Shown: positions 1 to 10,236, counted from the stretch's first letter. The stretch is DNA of 64,000 nucleotides from Clostridium_I sp963725425 (GCA_963725425.1 CAVRYJ010000045.1:372001-436000); one strand, 5' to 3'. Notes: a model not told the origin generated them from the sequence alone. A program made the numbers and translations.

Positions 1-3000
1 AAAGAGGTAAAGATAAAATGTGATAAGCTGGGAAAAAACAGCACAAATGCGGTGCTTTATTGGAACTTAAAGGTTAAACATCAGCTTGAAAAAAGGATGG
101 AAGAACTGGAAAAAATATTTCCTTGGGCAGAAATCGCAAATATTAGGGCTGAAATGATAGTCGACAAGGCTGAAAAGATAAAAGATTTATCATATAAAGT
201 TCCACTAAAGAATATACCAGAAGAAATTGATAAGATAATAGATACAATTAAAATTAGCGATGATGCATTTGGTGAGGATACAAAATGGATTAACAATTTA
301 AAGGATTTGCTTAGCAATAGTAAAATTGAAATAAGCACGGTTAAGGATAGAATAGATAATCTAAAAGCTAGGCTTAAAACTATGGCAGATGGAATGAATT
401 TTAAAATATTATATGATAGAAGTAGGCAGTTATTTTCAATTGGATATGATGTAGATAAAGGAAGTTTAAGTAATTGCTATTATGATTTGCTAGCATCTGA
501 ATCAAGACAGGCAAGTTTTATTGCAATTGCTAATGGTGATGTGGAGCAAACACATTGGTTTAAGCTTGGTAGAGCAATGACATTTATGGGTAAAGGAAAA
601 GGACTTGTCTCATGGAGTGGTACTATGTTTGAATACTTTATGCCATTACTTATTATGAAAAATTATCCTGATACGCTTCTTAGCGAGAGTTACAAAAGTG
701 TTATTAATGGGCAAAAAAAGTATGCCAAAAGTAGGGGGATACCTTGTTGGGGAATTTCCGAATCAGCATTTTATAGTTTTGATGTTGCAGCAAATTATAA
801 ATACAAAGCTTTTGGGGTACCAGGAATAGGATTAAAACGAGGACTTGTGGATGAACTTGTAATATCACCATATTCTACAATATTAGCAATGCAGGAGGAC
901 TTAAGTAGCGGGTTAGTTAACTTAAAGAGAATAATCTCTCAGGGTATGGAAGGACAATATGGTTTATATGAAGCAATTGACTATACCTTGGATAGGATGC
1001 CTAAAGGTATAAATAGTGCCATTGTACGATGCTTTATGGTTCATCATCAAGGGATGTGTCTTATGGCAATTGATAATATAATCAATAGCTACGTACTTCA
1101 AAATAGATTCCATGAAATACCAAAGGTAAAGGCAACAGAATTACTTTTACAGGAAAGGGTGCCTAAAGTTGTTACCTATGATAGAGAACAGTCCTTTGAA
1201 GTATCTCAATTTAATGATGAAAGAGCGAATTTTATAGTAAGACATTATAATCATAATACAGAAATGCCAGAAACACATTTATTGTCTAATGGCGACTATT
1301 CAGTTATGATTACAAATAGTGGTAGCGGTTATGGAAAATTGAAGGATATGATGGCGTACAGATGGAGAGAAGATGTAACCATTGATGACAGTGGGCTATT
1401 TTTCTATATTAAGGATGTAAACAAAGAAAAATTTTGGAGCGCTACCTATGAACCTTGTAAAACAGCGGGAGAATCATATGAAGCCATTTTTGCTTTGGAT
1501 AAAGTTGAGTTTAAAAGAAGGGACAATGATATTGAAACTCATACTGAAATTGCCGTATCAAATGAGGATAACACAGAAATAAGAAGGATTGTAATAAAAA
1601 ACAATGGTAACTTCGAAAGAGTGATAGAAATCACAAGCTATTGTGAGGTAACATTGGCACCTATGAATGCAGACGAAGTTCATCCCGCTTTTAGTAACCT
1701 TTTTATAAGAACTGAATTTCTAAAGGAACCTATGTGCATACTAGCAAATAGAAGACCTAGAGCTAAAAATCAGAAGAAACCTTGGGTTATGCAAAGTATG
1801 GTGGTAGACGGTAAAACAATTGGAGATGTTCAATATGAAACTAGCAGGGTGAATTTTATAGGAAGAGGTGGGAATTTAACTTATCCTATGGCTCTAGAGA
1901 ATAATAAAGACCTTAATAATATAGTAGGAAACGTAATAGATCCAATTATATCTATAAGGAGAAAAATAAAGATAAAACCTGGGAGTAGTTGTGGTATATC
2001 ATATATAAGTTCTGTTACTGAATCAAAAGAGGATGCTATTAGTTTAGCTGCAAAGTACAGTGAACTACAGAATGTAAATAGAGTGTTTAGTTTAGCATGG
2101 AGTCAAAGTCAGGTTGAACTAAACTATCTGGGAATAAAACCCAATCAAGCTAATCTCTATCAATGTATGGTATCTAAAATTATTTTTATGAACACCATGG
2201 TAAGAGCTAGAGAAGAGTATATTAAGGCTGTAGATAAACCTCAAAGTGCATTATGGGCATATGGTATATCCGGAGATTTGCCAATAGTGCTCCTGTTAGT
2301 TAGGAGCGAAGAAGATATAGGTCTTGTAAAGCAAGTATTAAATGCACATGAATACTGGTCAATGAAAGGTTTAAAGGTAGACTTAGTAATTATTAATATG
2401 GAAGAGAGTAATTACTTGCAAACTTTGACTGATGCATTGGGAGATGTAATTACTTCTGGACATTCCAAAGGTAAAGAAAATAAGTCTGGTGGGGTCTTTC
2501 TGCTTGGAAGGTCAACTATTAATGAGGAAAATATAAATTTCTTGATTGGCATAGCAAGATTCCTCATAGATTCGGATAAAGGGCTTTTAGTAAAGCAAGT
2601 AAAAAATAGTATAAAACTAAAATATGACGCACTCACTTTAAAGTCAAAGCATGTAGAAAATGAAGAAAAGCATTACAGTTTTCCAGAGAGAAAGTTAAAA
2701 TATTATAATGGATATGGTGGGTTTGACATAGCTGCCAATGAATATGTTATAAGACTTAGAGATAATCAGAATACACCAGCACCTTGGATTAATGTAATTT
2801 CAAATGAAAATTTTGGATTTCACGTTTCAGAACTTGGAAGTGCATATACTTGGTGCAAAAATAGTAGAGAAAATAAATTATCGCCTTGGTCCAATGATTA
2901 TGTCAGTGATAAATTAGGGGAGGCACTCTATATTAGAGATGAGCAAACTTCGGATGTCTGGAGTATTTCACCTAAACCTATAAGGGATGAAGGGGAATAT

Positions 3001-5085
3001 ATTATAGAACATGGAAGAGGGTACTCTAATTTTAAACATGTAGCCTTCGGAATAATAGGTGAAATGACTATGTTTGTTCCCATGGACGAAAAGGTTAAGA
3101 TTATTAGAGCTAAACTAAAAAATATATCAAATATTAAAAGAAAATTATCATTAACCTATTATAGCCAGCTAGTACTAGGAGTAATTCCAAGAGATACAGG
3201 TTTACATATGGTAACCTATATACACAAAGACAATGAATTTATATATGCTAGAAATCCATACAGTTCAAGCTTTGGAAAGGCTTTTGCTTACCTAAAAATA
3301 ATAGGAGGGAATGAGGACAGCTTTACTGGTGATAGGAAGGAATTCATAGGAAGAGGCGGTAGCATAGAAAAACCCTTTGCAATTACAAAGGAAAGGCTTT
3401 CTAATAATGTTGGTGCTGGGCTAGATCCATGTTTGGCAGAAAATTCAAAGATTAGTTTAGAGGAAAATGAAGAAACAATAATTGATATTGTCTTTGGTGA
3501 AGATGAAAGCCTTGAGGAAATAGAAAGGGTTTTAGATAAATATTCAAAACAGCGAAGTACTACAGTTGAACTGGAAAATACGAAAAAATACTGGGTAGAT
3601 ATACTTGGAAAGATAAAAGTTAAAACACCTGATGAAACTATGGATATAATGATAAATGGATGGCTAATGTATCAAACCATATCATGTAGATTATGGTCAA
3701 GAACTGCATTTTATCAATCAGGAGGTGCCTATGGTTTTAGGGATCAACTTCAAGACGTAATGTCACTAAGTTTTTTAAAACCTGAAATGACCAAAAGGCA
3801 AATACTTTTAAGTGCATCTAGACAGTTTTTAGAAGGTGATGTTCAGCATTGGTGGCATCCTGTGATTGACAGTGGCATAAGAACTAGATTTTCAGATGAT
3901 TTATTGTGGCTACCATATGTAACTAATGATTATATTAAAAATACTGGAGATTACAGTATTCTTGATGAACAGGTGTTTTATATTGAAGATGAGCCTCTTA
4001 AGGATGGGGAAGATGAAAGATATAATGTGTCACGAAAATCCCATAAGTCAGGCACAATATATGAGCATTGCATAAAGGCATTGGAGAAAGGCTTGAAATT
4101 TGGGAGTCACAATATTCCCCTAATGGGTAGTGGAGACTGGAATGATGGTATGAGTACTGTGGGAAATCAAGGAAAAGGTGAAAGCGTATGGCTTGGATGG
4201 TTCATTTACAGTATACTTAAGGATTTTAATGATATATGTAAATATAAAAAAGATGAATACAGAAGTGAGAGATATTCTGAGTTAAGTGATTTTGTCAAAG
4301 AAAATCTAGAAAAAAATGCTTGGGATGGAGATTGGTACAGAAGAGCATACTTTGATGATGGAACGCCACTAGGTTCATCACAAAATGATGAGTGCAAAAT
4401 AGATTCACTTTCTCAATCATGGTCAGTTATATCTAAGGCGGGAGAGCCTAAACACGCTAAAATTGCAATGAATTCATTGGTGAAATATCTTGTTAAAGAG
4501 GATAATAAAATGGTGTTATTGCTAACGCCACCATTTAATAATTCTCAGCTTGAACCTGGATATATAAAGGGCTATATTCCTGGTGTAAGAGAAAATGGAG
4601 GGCAATATACACATGCAGCAACCTGGGTAATTCTTGCTATGGCTAGACTGGGTGAAAATGATAGAGCATGGAAACTTTTTAATATGATAAATCCAATAAA
4701 CCATTCTAAAACTAAGGAGGATAGTGATATATATAAGGTTGAACCTTATGTTATGGCAGCAGATGTATATTCACAAGAAGCAAACATGGGAAGAGGTGGA
4801 TGGACTTGGTATACCGGTGCTGCTGGTTGGATGTATAGAGTTGGGATTGAAGGTATATTGGGATTAACTCTTTCAAAGGGTAAAGGGTTTGAAATACATC
4901 CATGTGTGCCTAAAGAGTGGAATGAATATGAGATAACTTATATTCATGAAAAATGTAAATATAATATTAAAGTAACAAGAGGGGAAGATCGTGGAGTAAT
5001 GGTTGATGGAAAGTCCATGAAAAATGGAAGTATACCATTCTTTGAAAGCGGGGAACACGAGGTGACTGTCACGATGGAACTGTGA
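1..5085 (+). CDS. Cyclic beta-1,2-glucan synthase-like GH94 protein (5' end outside window)
   Basis: The frame is open from base 1, so the gene enters from the left; the first visible GTG (52) is not a convincing start. About 1,694 residues are visible. A glucoamylase-like domain lies at about residues 155-370 (GIPCWGISESAFYSFD and a MVHHQGMC stretch), followed by a first GH94-type beta-sandwich, a linker, and a second sandwich plus (alpha/alpha)6 catalytic domain. That last part carries GDWNDGM at about residue 1378, where GH94 phosphorylases keep the catalytic Asp. This order matches the C-terminal two thirds of NdvB/Cgs-type cyclic glucan synthases, usually about 2,800 residues with an N-terminal GT84 domain, which would lie outside the window. 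The role in making or phosphorolysing beta-1,2-glucan is inferred. The stop (TGA) lies at the edge of a heptad element. Confidence 0.85.
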   Translation, partial: KEVKIKCDKLGKNSTNAVLYWNLKVKHQLEKRMEELEKIFPWAEIANIRAEMIVDKAEKIKDLSYKVPLKNIPEEIDKIIDTIKISDDAFGEDTKWINNLKDLLSNSKIEISTVKDRIDNLKARLKTMADGMNFKILYDRSRQLFSIGYDVDKGSLSNCYYDLLASESRQASFIAIANGDVEQTHWFKLGRAMTFMGKGKGLVSWSGTMFEYFMPLLIMKNYPDTLLSESYKSVINGQKKYAKSRGIPCWGISESAFYSFDVAANYKYKAFGVPGIGLKRGLVDELVISPYSTILAMQEDLSSGLVNLKRIISQGMEGQYGLYEAIDYTLDRMPKGINSAIVRCFMVHHQGMCLMAIDNIINSYVLQNRFHEIPKVKATELLLQERVPKVVTYDREQSFEVSQFNDERANFIVRHYNHNTEMPETHLLSNGDYSVMITNSGSGYGKLKDMMAYRWREDVTIDDSGLFFYIKDVNKEKFWSATYEPCKTAGESYEAIFALDKVEFKRRDNDIETHTEIAVSNEDNTEIRRIVIKNNGNFERVIEITSYCEVTLAPMNADEVHPAFSNLFIRTEFLKEPMCILANRRPRAKNQKKPWVMQSMVVDGKTIGDVQYETSRVNFIGRGGNLTYPMALENNKDLNNIVGNVIDPIISIRRKIKIKPGSSCGISYISSVTESKEDAISLAAKYSELQNVNRVFSLAWSQSQVELNYLGIKPNQANLYQCMVSKIIFMNTMVRAREEYIKAVDKPQSALWAYGISGDLPIVLLLVRSEEDIGLVKQVLNAHEYWSMKGLKVDLVIINMEESNYLQTLTDALGDVITSGHSKGKENKSGGVFLLGRSTINEENINFLIGIARFLIDSDKGLLVKQVKNSIKLKYDALTLKSKHVENEEKHYSFPERKLKYYNGYGGFDIAANEYVIRLRDNQNTPAPWINVISNENFGFHVSELGSAYTWCKNSRENKLSPWSNDYVSDKLGEALYIRDEQTSDVWSISPKPIRDEGEYIIEHGRGYSNFKHVAFGIIGEMTMFVPMDEKVKIIRAKLKNISNIKRKLSLTYYSQLVLGVIPRDTGLHMVTYIHKDNEFIYARNPYSSSFGKAFAYLKIIGGNEDSFTGDRKEFIGRGGSIEKPFAITKERLSNNVGAGLDPCLAENSKISLEENEETIIDIVFGEDESLEEIERVLDKYSKQRSTTVELENTKKYWVDILGKIKVKTPDETMDIMINGWLMYQTISCRLWSRTAFYQSGGAYGFRDQLQDVMSLSFLKPEMTKRQILLSASRQFLEGDVQHWWHPVIDSGIRTRFSDDLLWLPYVTNDYIKNTGDYSILDEQVFYIEDEPLKDGEDERYNVSRKSHKSGTIYEHCIKALEKGLKFGSHNIPLMGSGDWNDGMSTVGNQGKGESVWLGWFIYSILKDFNDICKYKKDEYRSERYSELSDFVKENLEKNAWDGDWYRRAYFDDGTPLGSSQNDECKIDSLSQSWSVISKAGEPKHAKIAMNSLVKYLVKEDNKMVLLLTPPFNNSQLEPGYIKGYIPGVRENGGQYTHAATWVILAMARLGENDRAWKLFNMINPINHSKTKEDSDIYKVEPYVMAADVYSQEANMGRGGWTWYTGAAGWMYRVGIEGILGLTLSKGKGFEIHPCVPKEWNEYEITYIHEKCKYNIKVTRGEDRGVMVDGKSMKNGSIPFFESGEHEVTVTMEL

Positions 5086-5440
5086 CAGTTACAGTTAAAA
5101 GTTAAGAGTTATGGAAGATTTTTCTGCTGGAGCAGAAAAATCGGGAATGTAAGTAGATTTGTAGACAAATCTACTTACATTCTTATTTTATTAGAACAAA
5201 TTTGTGGAGGATAAAGTTAAAGGTGTGATTTAGGGTTTGTAATTATTTCAAAAAAGCAGATATTTAGCTTGTACAACTTAAAATCACTATCAAAGATAGA
5301 ATCCATGTAAAACAAAAAATAGTACACTATTCTTTGTTAAAGAAAAGTAATCCTATTATATTATATTATATTATTATATTATAACAGAGATTTTTCTGCC
5401 TAAGCAGAAAAATCCACATTAACTCTTAACTCTTAACTTT
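5086..5440. repeat. Heptad-arm palindromic element R1 (about 355 bp)
   Basis: The left arm holds AGTTAAG-like heptads, then the core hairpin GATTTTTCTGC-TGGA-GCAGAAAAATC (5117-5142) and a central 16-bp palindrome (5145-5182). After about 200 bp of AT-rich filler come the same core hairpin (5389-5414) and inverted heptads TTAACTC (5419-5438). It lies between two convergent genes, and its right arm supplies the stop codon of the small minus-strand gene. I see no ORF in the filler. It is the largest member of a family seen at about a dozen sites in this window. Confidence 0.8.
5145..5190 (+). terminator. Probable intrinsic terminator after the GH94 gene
   Basis: A perfect 16-bp stem (5145-5160 with 5167-5182, 6-base loop) is followed by TTATTTTATT. 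It is the central palindrome of element R1, and a related palindrome sits in R11 near 63.5 kb. Being symmetric, it could act in both directions. Confidence 0.6.
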
Positions 5441-5633
5441 TTTCGTCGTCTGGTTCATCTTTTGTTTCGTCGTAGGTATAATCAAATTCTTGCCAAGAAA
5501 TATTATTACAAGCAATAGGGTCTTGTACGGGATCAGGAAGCTCTGTATAATCACTTTTAGAATATGCTTTGATCTTTTTGGGTTTTTCTTCCATGTAGCC
5601 TCTTTCTCTTGGTAAATAAGGTTTTTTTGACAT
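5433..5633 (-). CDS. Small charged hypothetical protein (66 aa)
   Basis: The start ATG (5633) is preceded by AAAGGAG at normal distance, which favours this frame over the overlapping 71-residue frame that starts upstream. The product is hydrophilic, with a basic N-terminal half (KKPYLPRERGY, EEKPKKIKAYSK) and an acidic tail ending DETKDEPDDEKS. There is no membrane segment or Cys motif, and I do not recognise a family. The last codons and the TAA stop fall inside the heptad arm of element R1, so its C-terminus was probably set by that insertion. It converges with the GH94 gene. Confidence 0.6.
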   Translation of the reverse strand: MSKKPYLPRERGYMEEKPKKIKAYSKSDYTELPDPVQDPIACNNISWQEFDYTYDETKDEPDDEKS

Positions 5634-5817
5634 TGTAGCATTCTCCTTTCAAATATCAGACATAATAATACTAAACATATAGTCTGTATTAAGTAGTATT
5701 CCGAATAAAAGCTAAATTATTATTAAATAATATGTGAAAATATATAATTTATCCCATGACAGGAGAATATTATATTAGATAATATTGCCACCTTCACGGA
5801 TTGTGGAAAAAATAGTA

Positions 5818-5846
5818 TTGACAAAAAACTTGTAGAATACTATATT
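5818..5846 (+). promoter_or_regulatory. Sigma-A-type promoter for the trpS T-box leader
   Basis: TTGACA (5818-5823), a 17-base spacer, then TATATT (5841-5846). A transcript starting a few bases downstream would contain the whole T-box leader. Confidence 0.75.
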
Positions 5847-5852
5847 TAATAT

Positions 5853-6122
5853 ATAGTTAATTGATGATGAGATGTAAGTAAGCTTAAAAACAGATTTAAA
5901 GAGAGCTGAATATGGTGAGATTCAGCAGTTATGTTTAAGTTGAATGGATTTCTGAGATTTAGGAGGAAGATTAGTATTCCTAAGCGTTTGACCTACGTTA
6001 TAAGGGTAAAGATAGACATATCTTTAAATGAGAGAAAACTAGGTTTTCCGAAAATTAGGTGGTACCGCGTATATTTCGCCCTGAACAAAGTTAATGCTTT
6101 GTTCAGGGCTTTTAATTTTTTT
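5853..6122 (+). promoter_or_regulatory. T-box leader (tryptophan) with terminator
   Basis: The T-box sequence AGGTGGTACCGCG is at 6057-6069. It is followed by a terminator hairpin (arms 6078-6090 and 6097-6109) and a T-rich tail to 6122. A stem closed by GCTGAAT and ATTCAGC carries TGG at 5913-5915, which fits a Trp specifier codon and the gene downstream. Known T-boxes bind uncharged tRNA and prevent termination; that this one senses tRNA-Trp is inferred from specifier and context. An open frame through the leader (from 5931) is an artefact. Confidence 0.92.
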
Positions 6123-6137
6123 GTAGGAGATGTTAAA

Positions 6138-7151
6138 ATGGAAGAAATAAGTAAGAAAGTAGTATTTAGTGGAATACAGCCATCAGGCAATTTAACAATA
6201 GGAAATTATTTAGGAGCTTTAAAAAACTGGGTAAAATTGCAGGATGAATATGATTGCTATTATTGTGTAGTAGATCTACATGCAATTACGGCAAGACAAG
6301 AACCAAAGGATTTAAGAAGGAGAACTTTAGAAATACTTGCAATTTATTTAGCAGCAGGACTTGATCCAGAAAAAAATACTATGTTTATACAATCACATGT
6401 ATCTGCACATACAGAGGCTGCTTGGCTTTTAAATTGTAATACTTATGTTGGAGAACTAAGCAGAATGACTCAATATAAAACCAAGTCAAGTAAATTTGGG
6501 AATGATACGTCTATAAGTGCAGGACTTTTAAATTATCCAGTACTTATGGCAGCAGATATACTTTTATATCAAACAGATTTAGTACCTGTAGGACTAGATC
6601 AAAAACAACATTTAGAACTTACTAGGAATATAGCAGAAAGATTTAATAATTCTTATAGTCCAACATTTAAGATACCAGAACCATATATACCAAAAGAGGG
6701 TTCAAAGATTATGGACCTTCAAGAACCATTAAAGAAGATGTCAAAGTCATCAGATAATCCAAATAGTTTTATTCTACTTATGGATCCACCAGAGGTTATA
6801 AAAAAGAAAATTTCAAGAGCAGTAACTGACAGCCTTGGAACAGTTAAATATTCAGATGAACAACCTGGTGTTAAAAATTTAATGACTATTTTAAATACGC
6901 TAACAGGAGAAAGCTTTGATTTTCTAGAGAGAAAATATGAAGGTCAAGGTTATGCTAAATTTAAAGAAGATGTTGCTACTGCCATAATAAATGAGCTACA
7001 GCCTATTCAAAACAAGGTAGTAGATTTCTTAGCGGATAAGACTAATCTGGAAAAAATATATAAAGCTGGAGCAGAAAAAGCAAGTTATATTGCAAACAAG
7101 ACATTGAGGAAGATGCAGAAAAAAATTGGATTTATACCACCGGCTAAATAA
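6138..7151 (+). CDS. trpS: Tryptophan--tRNA ligase
   Basis: This class Ic synthetase charges tRNA-Trp with tryptophan in the cytoplasm. The start ATG at 6138 follows TAGGAGAT at good spacing and gives 337 residues, the normal TrpS length; the longer in-frame opening from 5931 would translate the T-box leader. The N-terminus reads FSGIQPSGNLTIGNYLG with the HIGH-type motif TIGN (19-22), and KMSKS is at 200-204. The gene is monocistronic under the T-box, and its 3' end runs into heptad element R2, which separates it from the convergent phosphatase gene. Confidence 0.97.
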   Translation: MEEISKKVVFSGIQPSGNLTIGNYLGALKNWVKLQDEYDCYYCVVDLHAITARQEPKDLRRRTLEILAIYLAAGLDPEKNTMFIQSHVSAHTEAAWLLNCNTYVGELSRMTQYKTKSSKFGNDTSISAGLLNYPVLMAADILLYQTDLVPVGLDQKQHLELTRNIAERFNNSYSPTFKIPEPYIPKEGSKIMDLQEPLKKMSKSSDNPNSFILLMDPPEVIKKKISRAVTDSLGTVKYSDEQPGVKNLMTILNTLTGESFDFLERKYEGQGYAKFKEDVATAIINELQPIQNKVVDFLADKTNLEKIYKAGAEKASYIANKTLRKMQKKIGFIPPAK

Positions 7152-7154
7152 AAA

Positions 7155-7307
7155 TAAGTTAAGAGTTAAAAGTTAAGAGTTAAGGAGATTTTGCCTTGGG
7201 GCAAAATAAAAACAATCAACCCAATATTATTATATTTGGTTGATTGTTTTGCGTTAGCAAAAAATCGTCTACAATTTGTCACTTGTCACTTGAAACTTGT
7301 CACTATA
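7155..7307. repeat. Heptad-arm palindromic element R2 (about 153 bp)
   Basis: The order is AGTTAAG-type heptads, core hairpin ATTTTGCC-TTGG-GGCAAAAT, a central palindrome AAACAATCAACC/GGTTGATTGTTT, a second small hairpin TTTTGC-GTTA-GCAAAA, then inverted heptads TCACTTG (three copies, one diverged). The left arm uses one heptad type and the right arm another. It lies between convergent trpS and the phosphatase gene and probably serves as a bidirectional terminator. Confidence 0.8.
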
Positions 7308-7378
7308 AAACGCGTGATTTAAAATTACTATCTACTTTTGATTTTATATTAATCTACTTCAGTCCACGGCTGGTAGGA

Positions 7379-8182
7379 TTAATTTAATATGAATTTGTTT
7401 ATTACATATGCTACTCCATCTTCATCATTGCTTTTTGTAACAAAATTTGATACTTCTTTTAGGGCTTCAGTAGCATTTTACATTGCAATACCGAGTCCTG
7501 CATAATCCACCATGTGGATATCATTTTCTTGGTCACCAACGCATATAACATCATTCATGTCTATTCCTAGTTTTTTTGCAAGAATTCTAACGCTAATGCC
7601 TTTGTTAGCTTTCTTATTGATAAATTCTAAAAAATATGGAGCACTTTTAACTATTGTATATTTATCATAAAGCTGTTTTGGAATTTTAGTGATAGCCTTG
7701 TCCAAAATCTCTTCTTCATCAATAAACATTATTTTAATAATAGGTGTATCCCTAGGAAGTTTATTGAAATCTATTTCTTTTATTGGAATAGAATTTATTT
7801 TTGCTTCAAATAAAGTATATTTACTTACTTTTGGAGTTATACAATCATTGTTAGTATATGCATGTATGTTAACTCCTAAATCTTTGCTAAGTGCATATAA
7901 TTTATCAATATCATCAATAGATAATAGAATTTCAGATATTATATTTTCACTTTGTGTGGTTTCAACAATGGCACCATTATAAGTAATAGCATAATCGCCT
8001 TCCTCTAAAAGGTTTAATTCTTTAAGATATTTTTTTATCCCTTTAATAGGCCTTCCAGTAGCTAAAACAACTTTGACTCCTTTGCTTTTTGCTCTTTGAA
8101 TCGCTTCTAAATTTGCTTTTGAAATGGTTTTGTCGGTACACAGAAGTGTGTCATCCATATCAAGAGCTATTAATTTGTACAT
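7379..8182 (-). pseudogene. Cof-type HAD phosphatase, interrupted by a stop codon
   Basis: Members of this HAD subfamily dephosphorylate sugar phosphates and similar metabolites. The N-terminus has DMDDTL (the nucleophile motif), motif II is VVLATGRP, and the late acidic motif reads CVGDQENDIHM. The frame stops at 7478-7480 right after GLGIAM. Reading on in the same frame to 7379 gives NATEALKEVSNFVTK and then DEDGVAYVINKFILN, the expected family C-terminus, for 267 residues in all. So the only fault is TAA where a glycine codon (GN at this point in relatives) is expected. There is no frame change, so this is a true nonsense substitution or two miscalled bases. The shorter 234-residue product keeps all catalytic motifs and may still work. 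Confidence 0.8.
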
Positions 8183-8272
8183 GTTTTGTCCTCCTGTCGT
8201 GATATATAAATGAATTTGTTAATATTATAACATAAAATAGTTAAAATCACAGAATTGTTCAATTACTGTTTG

Positions 8273-8617
8273 TTGAAAAAATCTATAAAAATGATATAAT
8301 TAGAATGATATAATTAAAGTTGTTTAGTTTTTTTAGATCTGTGGTCTAGCAGATCTTTTAGAATATAGCCGATAGTTTCACTTCATATATAGTATTTCTA
8401 GAAAATAACTAGTTAATAAGCTAGTCCATTCGCTTTTTGATGCTATAATTAAGGGGGAAAACCAATGTAGATAAAACTGTAATGCAAACAATATGTATGT
8501 TACAGCATAAAGACTAAAATATGAATAGCTAAAGGAGGGAAGAGTTACTTATAAACAGGTAGTAATATAAATCTTGAGTGTAAAAGGTTTTATAAAGTTT
8601 TAAGTAACTGCGAATAA
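8273..8617 (+). promoter_or_regulatory. Promoter and long leader of prfC
   Basis: TTGAAA (8273-8278), 16 bases, TATAAT (8295-8300) form a likely promoter, leaving a leader of about 310 bases. It holds a hairpin AGATCTG/CAGATCT near 8335-8357, a start-stop codon pair ATG-TAG (8465-8470) behind AAGGGGG (8451-8457), and an unused AAAGGAGGG near 8531. A second TATAAT at 8444-8449 lacks a matching -35. No known riboswitch class was recognised. The 8183-8272 part between the divergent genes shows nothing else. Confidence 0.45.
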
Positions 8618-10207
8618 GTGGATAATTATATAAATGAAATAAAAAAAAGAAGAACTTTTGCAATAATATCTCACCCAGATGCAGGAAAAACCACATTGAC
8701 GGAAAAATTGCTTTTATACGGAGGTGCCATAAGGATGGCAGGATCTGTAAAGGCGAGAAGAGCTTCAAAGCATGCTGTATCTGACTGGATGGATATAGAA
8801 AAACAAAGAGGTATTTCTGTTACTTCATCAGTGATGCAATTTGAATATGAAGGGTATTGCGTCAATATATTAGATACGCCTGGACATGAAGATTTTAGTG
8901 AGGATACGTACAGGACATTAACTGCTGCAGATAGTGCAGTAATGGTAGTTGATGCGGCTAAAGGTATTGAAGCTCAAACAAGAAAACTGTTCAATGTTTG
9001 CAGTCTTCGAAATATTCCAATATTCACTTTCATAAATAAAATGGATAGAGAGAGTAGAGATCCATTCATACTTATTCAGCAATTAGAGGATGAACTTGGT
9101 ATAAAGTGTTATCCTATGAATTGGCCTATAGGCTCAGGTAAAGATTTTAAAGGCGTTTATGAAAGAAATAAAAAGAAAATACAGGTATTTGACGGTGGAA
9201 AACATGGGCAATTTGAAGTAGAAACCATTGAAGGAAACGTTGAGGATATTATATTTAGAGATTTATTAGGTGATGAACTTCATGATAAACTAGTTGAAGA
9301 TATAGAACTTTTAGATGGTGCAGGAAATGAATTCGATTTGTCAAAAGTTAGAAGCGGAGAGCTTACACCAGTATTTTTTGGTAGTGCCTTAACAAATTTT
9401 GGTGTAAAGCCGTTTTTAGAGGAATTTTTAAAACTTACACCAATGCCTCTTTCAAGAAATTCTGACAAAGGAGAAATAGATGTATTAAGCAAAGATTTCT
9501 CTGCGTTTATATTCAAAATTCAAGCTAATATGGATAAGGCGCATAGAGACAGGATTGCATTTATGCGTATTTGTTCTGGTGAGTTTAAGAAGGGTATGGA
9601 AGTTTATCATGTACAAAATGGAACTAAAATTAAACTAACCCAACCACAACAATTTTTAGCTCAAGAAAGAGAAATAGTTGATAAGGCCTATGCTGGGGAT
9701 ATTATTGGAGTTTTCGATCCAGGTATATTTAGTATAGGTGATACGCTTTGTGAAAGCAGTGACAAATTTAAGTTTGAAGGAATACCAAACTTTGCTCCAG
9801 AACATTTTGCAAGAGTTAGAACAGTGGACACAATGAAGAGAAAACAATTTATTAAGGGAATAACACAAATTGCACAGGAAGGTGCTATACAGGTATTTAA
9901 ACAAATTGATATTGGTGTAGAAGAGCTAATCCTAGGTGTTGTTGGAGTACTACAATTTGAAGTTTTAGAGTATAGACTCAAAAATGAATATAATGTAGAT
10001 ATAAGAATGGACATATTAGCATTTAAAAACATAAGATGGGTAGAAAATACTGATATTGATATTAAAGCTTTAGTTTTAACATCTGATACAAAGATAGTTA
10101 ATGACTTGGATGGCAGAAATCTACTTTTATTCCAAACTGATTGGGCTATAAACTGGGCTCTTCAACATAATAAGGAACTTATACTTTCTGATATATCCCA
10201 AAAATAG
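8618..10207 (+). CDS. prfC: Peptide chain release factor 3
   Basis: RF3 is a translational GTPase that removes RF1/RF2 from the ribosome after peptide release. The P-loop SHPDAGKTT is at 18-26, switch-I region RGISVTSS follows, DTPGH starts near 88, and NKMD follows; the 529-residue length is normal. The start is GTG at 8618, since the protein begins MDNYINEIKKRRTFAIISHPDAGK as in relatives. The ribosome site directly upstream is weak, which is odd given the strong unused AAAGGAGGG about 80 bases earlier. The gene stands alone and is followed by heptad element R3. Confidence 0.95.
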   Translation: MDNYINEIKKRRTFAIISHPDAGKTTLTEKLLLYGGAIRMAGSVKARRASKHAVSDWMDIEKQRGISVTSSVMQFEYEGYCVNILDTPGHEDFSEDTYRTLTAADSAVMVVDAAKGIEAQTRKLFNVCSLRNIPIFTFINKMDRESRDPFILIQQLEDELGIKCYPMNWPIGSGKDFKGVYERNKKKIQVFDGGKHGQFEVETIEGNVEDIIFRDLLGDELHDKLVEDIELLDGAGNEFDLSKVRSGELTPVFFGSALTNFGVKPFLEEFLKLTPMPLSRNSDKGEIDVLSKDFSAFIFKIQANMDKAHRDRIAFMRICSGEFKKGMEVYHVQNGTKIKLTQPQQFLAQEREIVDKAYAGDIIGVFDPGIFSIGDTLCESSDKFKFEGIPNFAPEHFARVRTVDTMKRKQFIKGITQIAQEGAIQVFKQIDIGVEELILGVVGVLQFEVLEYRLKNEYNVDIRMDILAFKNIRWVENTDIDIKALVLTSDTKIVNDLDGRNLLLFQTDWAINWALQHNKELILSDISQK

Positions 10208-10236
10208 GAATCCAAAGAAAGCTTCGCAAGCTTTAC

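Noticed and set aside
5931..6137. 69-codon N-terminal extension of TrpS
   Set aside because: The stretch is the T-box leader with its terminator; the family N-terminus and ribosome site are at 6138.
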